Shown: piece after piece, positions 1-8,135 of the stretch
Layout: each line of letters opens with the position of its first letter
Numbering within the stretch: the first letter of the stretch is position 1
Source of the DNA: DIGJ01 sp041821315
GTDB taxonomy: Bacteria > Bacillota > Clostridia > Lachnospirales > Lachnospiraceae
NCBI GenBank assembly: GCA_041821315.1
Contig: JBGUEO010000003.1
Location: forward strand, 62,001 to 126,000
Reading direction: 5' to 3'
Length of the DNA: 64,000 bases
Program-made: the position numbers and the translations under genes
Notes under the pieces: model-generated
What the model was told of the DNA's origin: nothing
Databases searched by the model: none
What the model saw: only the letters and a program-made list of their open reading frames with translations

Positions 1-1025
1 TTGATATGCTCTTAACAACAGGAGAACAAACTTCAGTCGCATTGATGGCAATGGCAATTGATTCATTAGGAGTACCAGCCATTTCATTAAATGCATTTCA
101 AGTAGCAATGAATACAACGGAAACCTATTCGAATGCAAGATTAAAGCGCATTGATACGGATCGCATTAAGCATGAGTTATCCAATAAGAAAATCGTTATT
201 GTAACGGGTTTTCAAGGTATTAATAAGTATGATGATTATACAACGCTTGGTCGAGGTGGTTCGGATACAACAGCGGTTGCAATAGCAGCGTCACTTCGAG
301 CAGATTCATGTGAAATTTATACGGATGTAGATGGTATATATACTGCTGATCCAAGAATTGTAAAAAATGCATCCAAACTAGATGAAATTACTTACGATGA
401 AATGCTTGAGTTAGCATCTTTGGGAGCAGGTGTACTTCATAATCGCTCCGTTGAAATGGCAAAAAAATATGGAGTAAAACTTGTTGTACGATCCAGTTTA
501 AATAGAACAGAGGGAACCAGTGTTAAGGAGGTTGTTAAAATGGAAAAAATGCTTGTTAGTGGAGTGGCTTGTGACAAAAACACAGCACGTGTGGCGGTAG
601 TTGAATTAGAAGATAGACCAGGAGTTGCGTTTAAACTGTTTAATCATTTGGCAAATCATGATATTAATGTCGACATTATTCTACAATCTGTTGGTAGAAA
701 GGGAACAAAAGATATCAGTTTTACTGTGGCGGAAGATGTCGTTGATGAAGCGGTTGAAATCATTGAAAGACATAGAACGGGAAGCTTAAAATGTTCTAAC
801 GTAGAGGTTGAAAAGAATGTAGCAAAAGTATCCGTGGTAGGAGCTGGCATGATGACGAATGCAGGTGTTGCAGCTAAAATGTTTGAAGCACTTTATGATG
901 CAAATGTTAATATTAAACAAATTTCAACTTCAGAAATTCGAGTAACTGTTTTAATTGATGAAAAATATATTGATACAGCAATGAATGCAGTACATGATGC
1001 ATTTTCTCTGAATAACATTCAATAG
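1..1025 (+). CDS. lysC: Aspartate kinase, 5'-truncated by the window edge
   Basis: Aspartokinase phosphorylates L-aspartate, the first step of lysine, threonine and methionine synthesis in the cytoplasm. The reading frame is open to the left edge, so roughly the first 60 residues are missing, including the usual N-terminal KFGGSS motif. Visible family features are the TTGEQTS stretch, the TTLGRGGSDTTA motif, the YTDVDGIYTADPR segment and LASLGAGVLH, followed by two C-terminal ACT regulatory domains (the GVACDKNTARVAVVEL and AKVSVVGAGM segments). No homoserine dehydrogenase domain follows, so it is monofunctional. The nearby lysine riboswitch and dapAB fit a lysine/diaminopimelate role. The ACT domains suggest amino-acid feedback, but which amino acid cannot be read from the sequence. 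Confidence 0.95.
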   Translation, partial: DMLLTTGEQTSVALMAMAIDSLGVPAISLNAFQVAMNTTETYSNARLKRIDTDRIKHELSNKKIVIVTGFQGINKYDDYTTLGRGGSDTTAVAIAASLRADSCEIYTDVDGIYTADPRIVKNASKLDEITYDEMLELASLGAGVLHNRSVEMAKKYGVKLVVRSSLNRTEGTSVKEVVKMEKMLVSGVACDKNTARVAVVELEDRPGVAFKLFNHLANHDINVDIILQSVGRKGTKDISFTVAEDVVDEAVEIIERHRTGSLKCSNVEVEKNVAKVSVVGAGMMTNAGVAAKMFEALYDANVNIKQISTSEIRVTVLIDEKYIDTAMNAVHDAFSLNNIQ

Positions 1026-1035
1026 CATATTTTGT

Positions 1036-1065
1036 CGAGGTTACATTCATGTAACCTCGTTTTTT
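1036..1065 (+). terminator. Intrinsic terminator after aspartokinase gene
   Basis: A perfect 9-bp stem (CGAGGTTAC, 1036-1044, with GTAACCTCG, 1051-1059) and a 6-base loop are followed by six T (1060-1065). It starts 11 bases after the stop codon. Confidence 0.9.
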
Positions 1066-1165
1066 GTCGGTCGAAAGTAGTTCTTCTTTTTGTTTTTTTT
1101 GAATATATTTTATAGTGACAAAACTATTAAGATACATATTCGAAAAAAAGAGAGGAGTCATACAG

Positions 1166-1795
1166 ATGACAGACAAAGTTTTTGATAACAATCAAGTGAG
1201 TATTGCGGGTAATGTAGCAAGTGGATTTCAATTTAGTCATGAAGTGTTTGGGGAAGGATTTTACATTTTAGATGTGGAGGTAAAGCGATTAAGTGATTCA
1301 TCCGATATTATACCGTTGATGATATCGGAGCGTCTTATGGATATCACAAAGGATTATCGTGGCACTTACATTGAGATTATTGGTCAATTTCGTTCTTATA
1401 ACAAGCATGAAGAAGAAAAAAATAAGCTTGTACTTTCTGTTTTTGTTCGAGAAGTAAAAATTTGTGAAGAGGAGTATGAAAGCCCAAAACCTAATTATAT
1501 TTTTTTGGATGGATACATTTGTAAGCCACCGATTTACAGAAAAACACCGCTTGGTCGTGAAATAGCAGATCTTCTTTTGGCGGTAAATCGTCCATATGGA
1601 AAATCAGACTATATTCCTTGTATTTCATGGGGACGTAATGCCCGGTTTGCTGAAAAATTTACCGTGGGAGGGCATATTCATGTTTGGGGAAGAATTCAAA
1701 GCAGAGAATATCAAAAGAAACTTTCGGAACTTGATATAGAGCGGAGAATTGCTTATGAAGTATCGGTTAGTAAGTTGGAATATATTGAAGGATAA
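1166..1795 (+). CDS. SSB-like protein with two OB-fold-like halves
   Basis: A 209-residue protein related to single-stranded DNA-binding proteins. The C-terminal half (about residues 120-205) reads like an SSB OB fold: a strand starting IFLDGYICKPP, the segment TPLGREIADLLLAVNRPYGKSDYIPCISWG, then GGHIHVWGRIQSREYQKK. The N-terminal half (about 10-115) has a similar but weaker strand pattern. Ordinary SSBs have one OB fold and an acidic DDDIPF-like tip; this protein ends KLEYIEG and lacks that tip, so it is probably not the housekeeping SSB. The start at 1166 is chosen because AGAGGAG lies 8 bases upstream. An upstream ATG at 1115 has no ribosome site. Confidence 0.7.
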   Translation: MTDKVFDNNQVSIAGNVASGFQFSHEVFGEGFYILDVEVKRLSDSSDIIPLMISERLMDITKDYRGTYIEIIGQFRSYNKHEEEKNKLVLSVFVREVKICEEEYESPKPNYIFLDGYICKPPIYRKTPLGREIADLLLAVNRPYGKSDYIPCISWGRNARFAEKFTVGGHIHVWGRIQSREYQKKLSELDIERRIAYEVSVSKLEYIEG

Positions 1796-1897
1796 GGGCG
1801 AATGCATGAGGGGTTCTTATTTTGATAGATTTTTTCAGATAAAAGTGATATACTGGATACAATGTTTTCCATTTAAATGGAAAATGAGGAGGTAGTT

Positions 1898-2380
1898 ATG
1901 AGCAGAGAAGTTCATGTGTTTTATGGAAATGGTCAAGGAAAGACATCTGCGGCAATTGGGCAATGTATAAAGCAAGCCAGCATGGGACACCAAGTGATTA
2001 TTATTCAATTTTTAAAAGGAAAAGACTTGGATGAATTTAACTTTTTAGTAAAAATGGAGCCAGAGATTAAGCTGTTTCGATTTGAAAAAGAAACGGAACC
2101 ATTTTGTTATCTTTCGCAGGAAATGCAAGAAGAAGAAAAGAAAAATATTCGAAATGGATTTAATTTTGCTAAGAAAGTGGTAGAGACTGGTGAGTGTGAT
2201 TTACTGGTGTTAGATGAAGTTCTTGGCCTCATTGACTACAATATTATTACAACAGAAGATATCATCAATTTGATCAATTCTAGAAGTGAGAATCATAAAA
2301 TTATTCTAACAGGGAAGAATTTACCACCTCAGTTAATTGATCATGTTGAAACGATTTCTGAAATTAAACAAATAAAATAG
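1898..2380 (+). CDS. cobO: ATP:corrinoid adenosyltransferase (CobO/BtuR type)
   Basis: A 160-residue protein of the CobA/CobO/BtuR family, which transfers the adenosyl group of ATP to cob(I)alamin or cob(I)yrinate diamide to make coenzyme B12. It opens with the family's P-loop, GNGQGKTSA (residues 10-18), then the VIIIQFLKG segment, and has a Walker-B-like LLVLDEV near the middle. It is slightly shorter than typical members (about 170-200) and lacks an N-terminal extension. ATG 1898 is chosen because GAGGAGG lies just upstream; an ATG 21 bases earlier has no such site. No other cobalamin gene is nearby, so it may serve salvage. It precedes the lysine riboswitch without a clear terminator. Confidence 0.85.
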   Translation: MSREVHVFYGNGQGKTSAAIGQCIKQASMGHQVIIIQFLKGKDLDEFNFLVKMEPEIKLFRFEKETEPFCYLSQEMQEEEKKNIRNGFNFAKKVVETGECDLLVLDEVLGLIDYNIITTEDIINLINSRSENHKIILTGKNLPPQLIDHVETISEIKQIK

Positions 2381-2389
2381 GAAAATCGG

Positions 2390-2419
2390 TTGACAAATAG
2401 GTATAAATTGAGTTACGAT
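2390..2419 (+). promoter_or_regulatory. Promoter of the dapAB riboswitch transcript
   Basis: TTGACA (2390-2395) and TACGAT (2414-2419) are 18 bases apart, directly before the riboswitch aptamer. The -35 is perfect and the -10 matches four of six. Confidence 0.65.
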
Positions 2420-2432
2420 ACAACTACAAAAA

Positions 2433-2697
2433 AGTAGAGGCGCATTATTAATTAGTAAAGAGGTAGATATGCTCAAGCATAGAAGAAACTTTTTGAAAGG
2501 TAATTATGCCGAAGGTTAACGAAACTTGAGATCGTTTTGCCTGGGGATATAGTTAAAAGCTATATAACTGTCATCAGTCACTGATGGAGAGCTACTGGAG
2601 AATATAAACTATCCGTTAGGATGGCAATCTGCTGATTGGCAGACTTATTATTATACCAGCATGTTCTTTGTGAGTCGACGGGTTCGTCGGCTCTTTC
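2433..2697 (+). promoter_or_regulatory. Lysine riboswitch (L box) with terminator
   Basis: The aptamer spans about 2433-2596. The closing P1 helix is AGTAG (2433-2437) with CTACT (2592-2596). Inside are L-box signatures: AGAGG near the 5' end, GCCGAAG, the CCTGGG stretch, ACTGTCA and TGGAGAGCTACT at the 3' end. The expression platform follows: an 8-bp stem with one G-T pair (2672-2679 with 2686-2693), a GGGTTC loop and a short T-rich tail. By known L-box mechanism, bound lysine favours the terminator and turns off dapA-dapB. The T run is short (TTT-C-T), so termination may be incomplete. Confidence 0.92.
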
Positions 2698-2741
2698 TAC
2701 GTTCAAATATTACATATAGAAAAAATTAGGAGGATTTTATA

Positions 2742-3629
2742 ATGGCTATATTTAAAGGAGCCGGTGTCGCAATTGTGACGCCAATGCATGCAAATGGAGA
2801 AGTTAATTATGATAAGTTAAGAGAACTCATTGATTTCCAAGTAAATGGTGGAATAGATGCAATTATTATCTGTGGAACAACTGGTGAGAGCTCAACCCTA
2901 AGTGAAGAAGAGCATATGAATGTAATCAAAGAGTGTGTAAAGCATGTAAATAAAAGGATTCCAGTGATTGCAGGAACTGGTTCAAATTGTACGGAAAGTG
3001 CAATATGGATGTCAAAAGAAGCAGAGAAAATGGGTGTTGATGGATTATTATTGGTAACACCATATTACAATAAAGCAACACAAAATGGACTTTATCTTCA
3101 CTTTAAAACAATAGCAGATGCAGTAAATGTTCCGATTCTGCTGTATAGTGTTGTAAGTAGAACAGGAGTGAATATTGCACCAGAAACAGTAGCACGTTTA
3201 TATCATGATGTGGATAATATTGTAGGAATCAAAGAGGCAAGTGGAAATATAGGCCAGGTTGCTGAAATTATGCAATTAACCAATGGAAAAATTGATTTGT
3301 ATTCTGGAAATGATGATCAAATTGTTCCAGTCCTTTCTCTTGGTGGAAAAGGTGTTATTTCTGTATTGGCTAACATTGCACCAAAAGTAACGCATGATAT
3401 GGTTGAAAAATATTTAGATGGAAACTTAAAGGACAGCTTAGCACTTCAGATGAAGTATTTTCCGTTGATTAAGCATTTGTTTATCGAAGTAAATCCAATT
3501 CCTGTAAAGGAAGCACTTAATATGATGGGGCTAGAGGCTGGACCGCTGAGACTTCCTTTGACTAAGATGGAAGAAACGAATGCTATGATACTAAGAGATG
3601 AGATGAAAAAAGTTGGAATGATAGAGTAA
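2742..3629 (+). CDS. dapA: 4-hydroxy-tetrahydrodipicolinate synthase
   Basis: A full-length 295-residue DapA, a TIM-barrel lyase/aldolase that condenses pyruvate with aspartate semialdehyde in lysine and diaminopimelate synthesis. Seen in the sequence: CGTTGESSTL (residues 44-53) with the hydroxyl triad threonine, PYYNK (107-111), Y135 and R140 in YSVVSRTG, and the Schiff-base lysine K164 in GIKEASG. AGGAGG lies 8 bases before the ATG. It is the first gene after the lysine riboswitch and is followed by dapB, so expression should fall when lysine is plentiful. Confidence 0.97.
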   Translation: MAIFKGAGVAIVTPMHANGEVNYDKLRELIDFQVNGGIDAIIICGTTGESSTLSEEEHMNVIKECVKHVNKRIPVIAGTGSNCTESAIWMSKEAEKMGVDGLLLVTPYYNKATQNGLYLHFKTIADAVNVPILLYSVVSRTGVNIAPETVARLYHDVDNIVGIKEASGNIGQVAEIMQLTNGKIDLYSGNDDQIVPVLSLGGKGVISVLANIAPKVTHDMVEKYLDGNLKDSLALQMKYFPLIKHLFIEVNPIPVKEALNMMGLEAGPLRLPLTKMEETNAMILRDEMKKVGMIE

Positions 3630-3652
3630 ATTCCATGCAAGAAAGGAACATC

Positions 3653-4411
3653 ATGACAAAGATTATAATGCACGGCTGTAATGGCGCAATGGGTAGAACA
3701 ATTACCAATATTGTAAAGGAAGAACCTGGAGTACAAATTGTAGCGGGTGTAGATATTAATACAAGTCAATCAAATGACTACCCAGTATATGATTCCATTT
3801 GTAATTGTAAGATTGCAGCGGATGTTATCATTGATTTTGCTTCTTCAAAGGCGATTAGTGACCTTTTATCCTATGCAGTGAATAAAAAGACTCCTGTTGT
3901 ATTATGTACAACCGGATTGTCAGATGAGCAAGTAAAAGAAGTAGAACAAGCAAGTAAGCAAGTGGCAATTTTACGTTCTGCAAATATGTCACTTGGAGTA
4001 AATATGTTGTTGAAATTAGTAAAGGAAGCAATTAAAACCCTGGAGCCTGCAGGGTTTGACGTGGAAATTGTGGAAAAACATCATAGTAAAAAAGTGGATG
4101 CACCATCTGGAACAGCACTTGCATTTGCTGACTCTATGAATGAAGCTATGAATCAACAATACGAGTATGTATACGATCGTTCCAAAGATCGTAAACAAAG
4201 AAATAAAAAGGAACTTGGAATATCTGCTGTACGTGGTGGTACTATTGTAGGAGAGCATGAAATTATCTTTGCTGGTATTGATGAGGTGATTGAGTTTAAG
4301 CACACAGCATATTCGAAAGCCATTTTTGCAAAGGGAAGCGTATCTGCAGCCAAGTACTTGGCAGGAAGAAGAGCTGGCCTATATGACATGAGTGACGTCA
4401 TTAATGGGTGA
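3653..4411 (+). CDS. dapB: 4-hydroxy-tetrahydrodipicolinate reductase
   Basis: A 252-residue DapB, the NAD(P)H-dependent reductase that follows DapA. The N-terminal Rossmann motif GCNGAMGR is at residues 8-15. The catalytic and substrate-binding EKHHSKKVDAPSGTA is at 141-155, with H143/H144 and K147. A C-terminal IRGGTIVGEH-like segment (AVRGGTIVGEH) is also present. Start 3653 follows GAAAGGA by 5 bases; an in-frame ATG 18 bases earlier lacks a site. It lies 23 bases after dapA in the same riboswitch-controlled transcript. Confidence 0.96.
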   Translation: MTKIIMHGCNGAMGRTITNIVKEEPGVQIVAGVDINTSQSNDYPVYDSICNCKIAADVIIDFASSKAISDLLSYAVNKKTPVVLCTTGLSDEQVKEVEQASKQVAILRSANMSLGVNMLLKLVKEAIKTLEPAGFDVEIVEKHHSKKVDAPSGTALAFADSMNEAMNQQYEYVYDRSKDRKQRNKKELGISAVRGGTIVGEHEIIFAGIDEVIEFKHTAYSKAIFAKGSVSAAKYLAGRRAGLYDMSDVING

Positions 4412-4437
4412 TTTCCTCAAAAAAGTATATTTGAACC

Positions 4438-4528
4438 AAAATAAAACTAGGACGTTAGAAAATCAGAATCCATGACTGCTAGACCAAGCCTCATGCGAAA
4501 AAATTTTCTTACGTCCTAGTATTATTTT
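4438..4528. terminator. Long inverted repeat, likely bidirectional terminator
   Basis: Arms 4438-4463 and 4503-4528 match in 24 of 26 positions and enclose a 39-base loop. The outer edge of the left arm is A-rich and that of the right arm ends in TTATTTT, so the hairpin could stop transcripts arriving from dapB on the plus strand and from the PRTase gene on the minus strand. The core is ACTAGGACGT / ACGTCCTAGT. The loop is much longer than in a normal intrinsic terminator. Confidence 0.7.
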
Positions 4529-4536
4529 GTCCAATT

Positions 4537-5190
4537 CTAAATTTTTGAGTACCCATACGAATTCACTAATGCATCTAACTTTTGATTATTTTTGCAGAAA
4601 GGGCATTCCGTGTAATCATAGGTGGTATAGTTCGGAATGTCGGACGCATGGAAGATACAATCTACATTGATATCATTAATCATGTCGACAGCGCTAAATA
4701 TGGCTGAAACACCTTCTACATGACCTCGATAATAGTTTATGCACTCTAAGCAACGAAGAATTGTCTTTCCAGTAGTTGCAGAAGCTAATAATAGTATAAT
4801 ATGTTTATTTGTAATCATTGGTTGGATATTATCTCTAAAAATCATTTGTCCGTTTGAATTATACTCGGGTGAAACAACATAAATCGTCTCATGTGAGTTC
4901 ATAGAATGAAGTCCTGCACGTGTTAATTCTTCTGCGAGATAAGCACCAATAATTTCAGTTCCGTCCATGCATACAATGGTATCCACAACCGTGTTATTTA
5001 TATATTTTCCCACAAAACTTTTAGCTGCTAAGGCTGCTTCACTCTGTCTTGTTTTTAGCGTCGTCATATCAAGATAATAATTAATATGAGAGTGATTTGT
5101 TGCGAAATGTCCTGGAATGGCTTTTAAATATAAATTAGGTGATGACTTTGATGCAATTTTTACTGCATGTAATGCAAACTGATTTGTCAT
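4537..5190 (-). CDS. Phosphoribosyltransferase-fold protein, degenerate PRPP site
   Basis: A 217-residue protein with the layout of orotate-type type I phosphoribosyltransferases: a hood-like N-terminus, the VDTIVCMDGTEIIGAYLAEELT core, and a PRPP-loop equivalent at about residue 129-145 reading NKHIILLLASATTGKT. The family consensus here is a hydrophobic strand, two acidic residues and TTG. The TTG is present, but the acidic pair is replaced by A-S. The C-terminus carries a CPFC pair (ECPFCKNNQK). It may have lost catalysis and act in regulation or binding, or have unusual chemistry. GGAAGGAAG precedes the start. It is divergent from the MogA-type gene; each has its own promoter. Confidence 0.65.
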   Translation of the reverse strand: MTNQFALHAVKIASKSSPNLYLKAIPGHFATNHSHINYYLDMTTLKTRQSEAALAAKSFVGKYINNTVVDTIVCMDGTEIIGAYLAEELTRAGLHSMNSHETIYVVSPEYNSNGQMIFRDNIQPMITNKHIILLLASATTGKTILRCLECINYYRGHVEGVSAIFSAVDMINDINVDCIFHASDIPNYTTYDYTECPFCKNNQKLDALVNSYGYSKI

Positions 5191-5231
5191 AATCTACTTC
5201 CTTCCTATTAAATGTTTTAATATCTAAGTTC

Positions 5232-5260
5232 ATAATAGTTCATTTACCTAAATAATTCAA
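5232..5260 (-). promoter_or_regulatory. Promoter of the PRTase-fold gene
   Basis: On the minus strand TTGAAT (5260-5255) and TATTAT (5237-5232) are separated by 17 bases. Confidence 0.6.
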
Positions 5261-5281
5261 GAAATTCAGAGAATAATTATA

Positions 5282-5310
5282 TTGACGCATTCACAAGAAG
5301 AAACTAGAAT
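5282..5310 (+). promoter_or_regulatory. Promoter of the MogA/diguanylate cyclase pair
   Basis: TTGACG (5282-5287) and TAGAAT (5305-5310) have a 17-base spacer and each matches consensus in five of six positions. Confidence 0.7.
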
Positions 5311-5409
5311 GATAGAATAACGAGTTACAAAAAGTTTAAAAAAGTATAGTGTGGATTAAAAGAGAGCCAAAATTGAGTTTATAATTAATAATAAGAGAGG
5401 AAGAGAACA

Positions 5410-5925
5410 ATGTATAAAGTGGGTATTATTACAATGAGTGATAAAGGAGCAAGAGGTGAGAGAGAAGATAAAAGTGGACCAATGATTGAGCAGATACTAA
5501 AAGAAAATTCGCAATATGAGGTGATAGAAAAAATTCTGATACCAGACGATAAAGAAACAATTGAACGTGAATTGGTTCAAATGAGCGATAAATTATATTT
5601 AGATTTAATATTAACAACTGGAGGAACTGGATTTTCGATGAGGGATGTGACACCAGAAGCTACATTAGCGGTTGCAGATCGAATTGCTCCGGGAATTGCA
5701 GAAGCAATTCGAGCCTATTCCATGACAATTACGAAACGTGCCATGTTAAGCAGGGGGGTTAGTGTTATTCGAAATCAAACCTTGATCGTAAATCTTCCCG
5801 GGAGTCCGAAAGCGGTTAAGGAAGGTCTGGAATATATCGTATCGGAGCTTTCACATGGAATTGATATATTAAAAGGGACAGCTGGTGAATGTGCAAGAGA
5901 GGAGCATGTCATACATGAGGTATAA
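5410..5925 (+). CDS. MogA/MoaB-family molybdopterin adenylyltransferase-like protein
   Basis: A 171-residue protein of the MogA/MoaB family, which activates molybdopterin by adenylation before metal insertion. Motifs: VGIITMSDKGARGEREDKSGP at the N-terminus, LTTGGTGFSMRDVTPEAT in the middle, and the LPGSPKA loop near residue 135. Length fits the family. AGAGAGG precedes the ATG. No other molybdenum-cofactor gene is nearby. The 3' end overlaps the following diguanylate cyclase gene by about 11 bases, so the two are translationally linked, although their functions have no obvious tie. Confidence 0.87.
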   Translation: MYKVGIITMSDKGARGEREDKSGPMIEQILKENSQYEVIEKILIPDDKETIERELVQMSDKLYLDLILTTGGTGFSMRDVTPEATLAVADRIAPGIAEAIRAYSMTITKRAMLSRGVSVIRNQTLIVNLPGSPKAVKEGLEYIVSELSHGIDILKGTAGECAREEHVIHEV

Positions 5926-6988
5926 AATGCGAAAGTATGTACAATTTTACTATATTGGAATTGTTATGATTTTATTTATTCTAATTGCCGGATTTTCCAT
6001 TCACTCAATTAACCGCATGCAAGGTGCAGCTCGTGTTATTCATTATACTGGCTTTATTGGAGGAGCTACACAGATTGTGGTGAAAGAAGAAATGAGCAAT
6101 CAGGAAAATGATTCTCTAATACAGCTTATAGATGAAATGATACAAATGCTTCAAACAGGGGAAGGAGATTATAATGTTCCAGTTTTAAACGATGAAACCT
6201 ATCAGGGTCACATGAAGCAAATAGAGGTTGAATGGGAAAAAATTAAATCAGAAATATATAAAATCAGAAAAGGGGCAGATTCAAAGCTCTTATATGCGTA
6301 TAGTGAAAATACATATGATGATACAAATTTGGCTGCTTATGCGGCACAAGCTTATATGGAAAATTCGGTATCTCAAATAAAGACAACGATGTATTTTGTA
6401 TACATGATTTTCTTTTTGATGCTAGTTTTGTTTCTATATACACTTACTAAAAACACAAGTCTCATGTCGAGGGCAGAGAGTTTAAATAAAATTGCATATT
6501 ACGATCCTTATGTAGGAATCGCAAATAAGGCATACTGTGAAAAGAAAATAAAGGAGTATGAAATTAATTCATATGATGGATATTTGGCGATTATAATGTT
6601 TGATTTAAACGATTTAAAAACCATCAATGATGAATATGGACACCAAGCTGGAGATACCTTTATACGAAACTTTGCACATACGCTTGATACAGTCGGAAGG
6701 GAATATGGTTTTGTAGGAAGATATGGAGGCGATGAATTCATTGCTATATTTGATCACTGTGATGAATATCATGCAAAAGCATTTATGAAAAATCTAGTTT
6801 TTTTATTGAAAAAGATAAATATAGAGGCAAAAAATCCGTGGGAAAAAATTAGTTGTGCGGCTGGTTATGCCGTTGGATATCAAGGGGATAAAAGCATTCA
6901 AAGTTTATTAAAAGAAGCAGATGACCATATGTATCATGTGAAACGAATTATGAAAGAGAAAATAAAACAAAAAGAAGACATAGTTTAA
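5915..6988 (+). CDS. Membrane-bound diguanylate cyclase (GGDEF)
   Basis: A 357-residue protein. It has an N-terminal membrane segment (about 11-32), an extracytoplasmic helical region (33-157), a second membrane segment (158-177) and a cytoplasmic GGDEF domain (about 190-345). The active-site loop RYGGDEF (GGDEF at 271-275) is intact, so synthesis of cyclic di-GMP from GTP is expected. The product-inhibition site, normally RxxD five residues before GGDEF, reads REYG, so feedback inhibition is probably lost. The extracellular region has no recognised ligand domain. Start 5915 is chosen because AGAGAGGAG ends 10 bases before it; GTG 5885 and ATG 5906 are in frame but badly placed. Confidence 0.88.
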   Translation: MRYKMRKYVQFYYIGIVMILFILIAGFSIHSINRMQGAARVIHYTGFIGGATQIVVKEEMSNQENDSLIQLIDEMIQMLQTGEGDYNVPVLNDETYQGHMKQIEVEWEKIKSEIYKIRKGADSKLLYAYSENTYDDTNLAAYAAQAYMENSVSQIKTTMYFVYMIFFLMLVLFLYTLTKNTSLMSRAESLNKIAYYDPYVGIANKAYCEKKIKEYEINSYDGYLAIIMFDLNDLKTINDEYGHQAGDTFIRNFAHTLDTVGREYGFVGRYGGDEFIAIFDHCDEYHAKAFMKNLVFLLKKINIEAKNPWEKISCAAGYAVGYQGDKSIQSLLKEADDHMYHVKRIMKEKIKQKEDIV

Positions 6989-7002
6989 TATTTTATTAAC
7001 AT

Positions 7003-7037
7003 TGTGAAGAATTTGTGAAATACACAATTTGTTCACA
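7003..7037. promoter_or_regulatory. Dyad symmetry upstream of Gld-type ABC operon
   Basis: Arms 7003-7017 and 7023-7037 match in 13 of 15 positions around a 5-base centre, with ends TGTGAA and TTCACA. There is no T run after it, so it looks more like an operator or processing hairpin than a terminator. It lies just before the untranslated leader of the ABC operon. Confidence 0.45.
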
Positions 7038-7103
7038 GAATTTACGCAATCTCCTCGTATGATAAGAAGAATCTAATTTATTTCATCGTTAGGAGGAGAA
7101 AAA

Positions 7104-8135
7104 GTGATTGAAGTAAAGAATTTAATCAAGCGTTATGGAGAACATGCAGCGGTTGATGATTTAAGTTTTTGTGTAAACAAAGGTGAAGTTGTTGGCTTCT
7201 TAGGACCCAATGGAGCAGGTAAATCAACAACCATGAATATAATAACTGGATATATTCCAGCAACCGAGGGTACGGTTATAGTAGATGGGCATGATATTAT
7301 GGAAGAACCTCAGCGAGTAAAGCGTTCCATTGGCTATCTACCAGAAATACCGCCGCTTTATCCCGATATGAGAGTAAAGGAATACCTATTGTTTGTGGCT
7401 CAATTAAAGAGTGTAGCTAAAAATGAAAAAGCTGCAATGATGGATGAAATTATGGAAATGACAGGTATAGCTGATCGAGGGAATCAGTTAATCAAACATT
7501 TGTCAAAAGGATATAAACAAAGAGTTGGATTAGCAAGCGCTATCATGGGCTATCCGGAGGTAATTATTTTAGATGAGCCGACAGTAGGTTTAGACCCTAT
7601 GCAAATTATTGAAATTCGTGACTTGATAAAAAAACTAAGTAAAGATCATACTGTAATTCTTAGTTCTCATATTTTATCAGAAGTGAGTGCGGTTTGTGAT
7701 AAAGTTATGATTATTAACAAAGGGAAATTAGTAGTCAGTGATACACCTGATAATCTTATTTCTCATATGCAGACTTCGCAGGCAGTGACACTTCTTGTGA
7801 AGGGAGAGGAAGAAACGATAAAAAAGGCATTTGCCACAATTGAAGAGAAAACAAAAAATATCAATATTGCATCAGAAGAGGAAAATCTCTTTAAGATTAC
7901 GGTTACAGGAAAAGGGAATGAAGATATAAGAGAAACGCTGTTTTATACGTTAGCAGATGCAAAATGTCCTATTATAGAAATGAAAACTTCTACTATGTCA
8001 TTAGAAGACATCTTCTTAGAGGTAACAAAAGAAGATGCAGTCATACAAGGTGTTAAAGAACCTGGCGAAGATGGGCAACAATTAGTGGAAGAAGAGTCGA
8101 TGGAAGGGGACATAGAAGATGCTAGCGATTTATAA
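7104..8135 (+). CDS. ABC transporter ATPase, GldA-like
   Basis: A 343-residue ATP-binding subunit for an ABC-2 exporter. Walker A GPNGAGKST is near residues 34-42, the signature LSKGYKQRVGLA near 132-143, Walker B VIILDEPTVGLDP near 152-164, and the switch histidine is in SSH. The C-terminal 120 residues form an accessory domain common in GldA/NatA-like ATPases, ending in a very acidic tail (QQLVEEESMEGDIEDASDL). The start is GTG with AGGAGG 7 bases upstream. The 3' end overlaps the permease gene by 17 bases. Together with the next two genes it forms a Gld-type transporter. Confidence 0.9.
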   Translation: MIEVKNLIKRYGEHAAVDDLSFCVNKGEVVGFLGPNGAGKSTTMNIITGYIPATEGTVIVDGHDIMEEPQRVKRSIGYLPEIPPLYPDMRVKEYLLFVAQLKSVAKNEKAAMMDEIMEMTGIADRGNQLIKHLSKGYKQRVGLASAIMGYPEVIILDEPTVGLDPMQIIEIRDLIKKLSKDHTVILSSHILSEVSAVCDKVMIINKGKLVVSDTPDNLISHMQTSQAVTLLVKGEEETIKKAFATIEEKTKNINIASEEENLFKITVTGKGNEDIRETLFYTLADAKCPIIEMKTSTMSLEDIFLEVTKEDAVIQGVKEPGEDGQQLVEEESMEGDIEDASDL

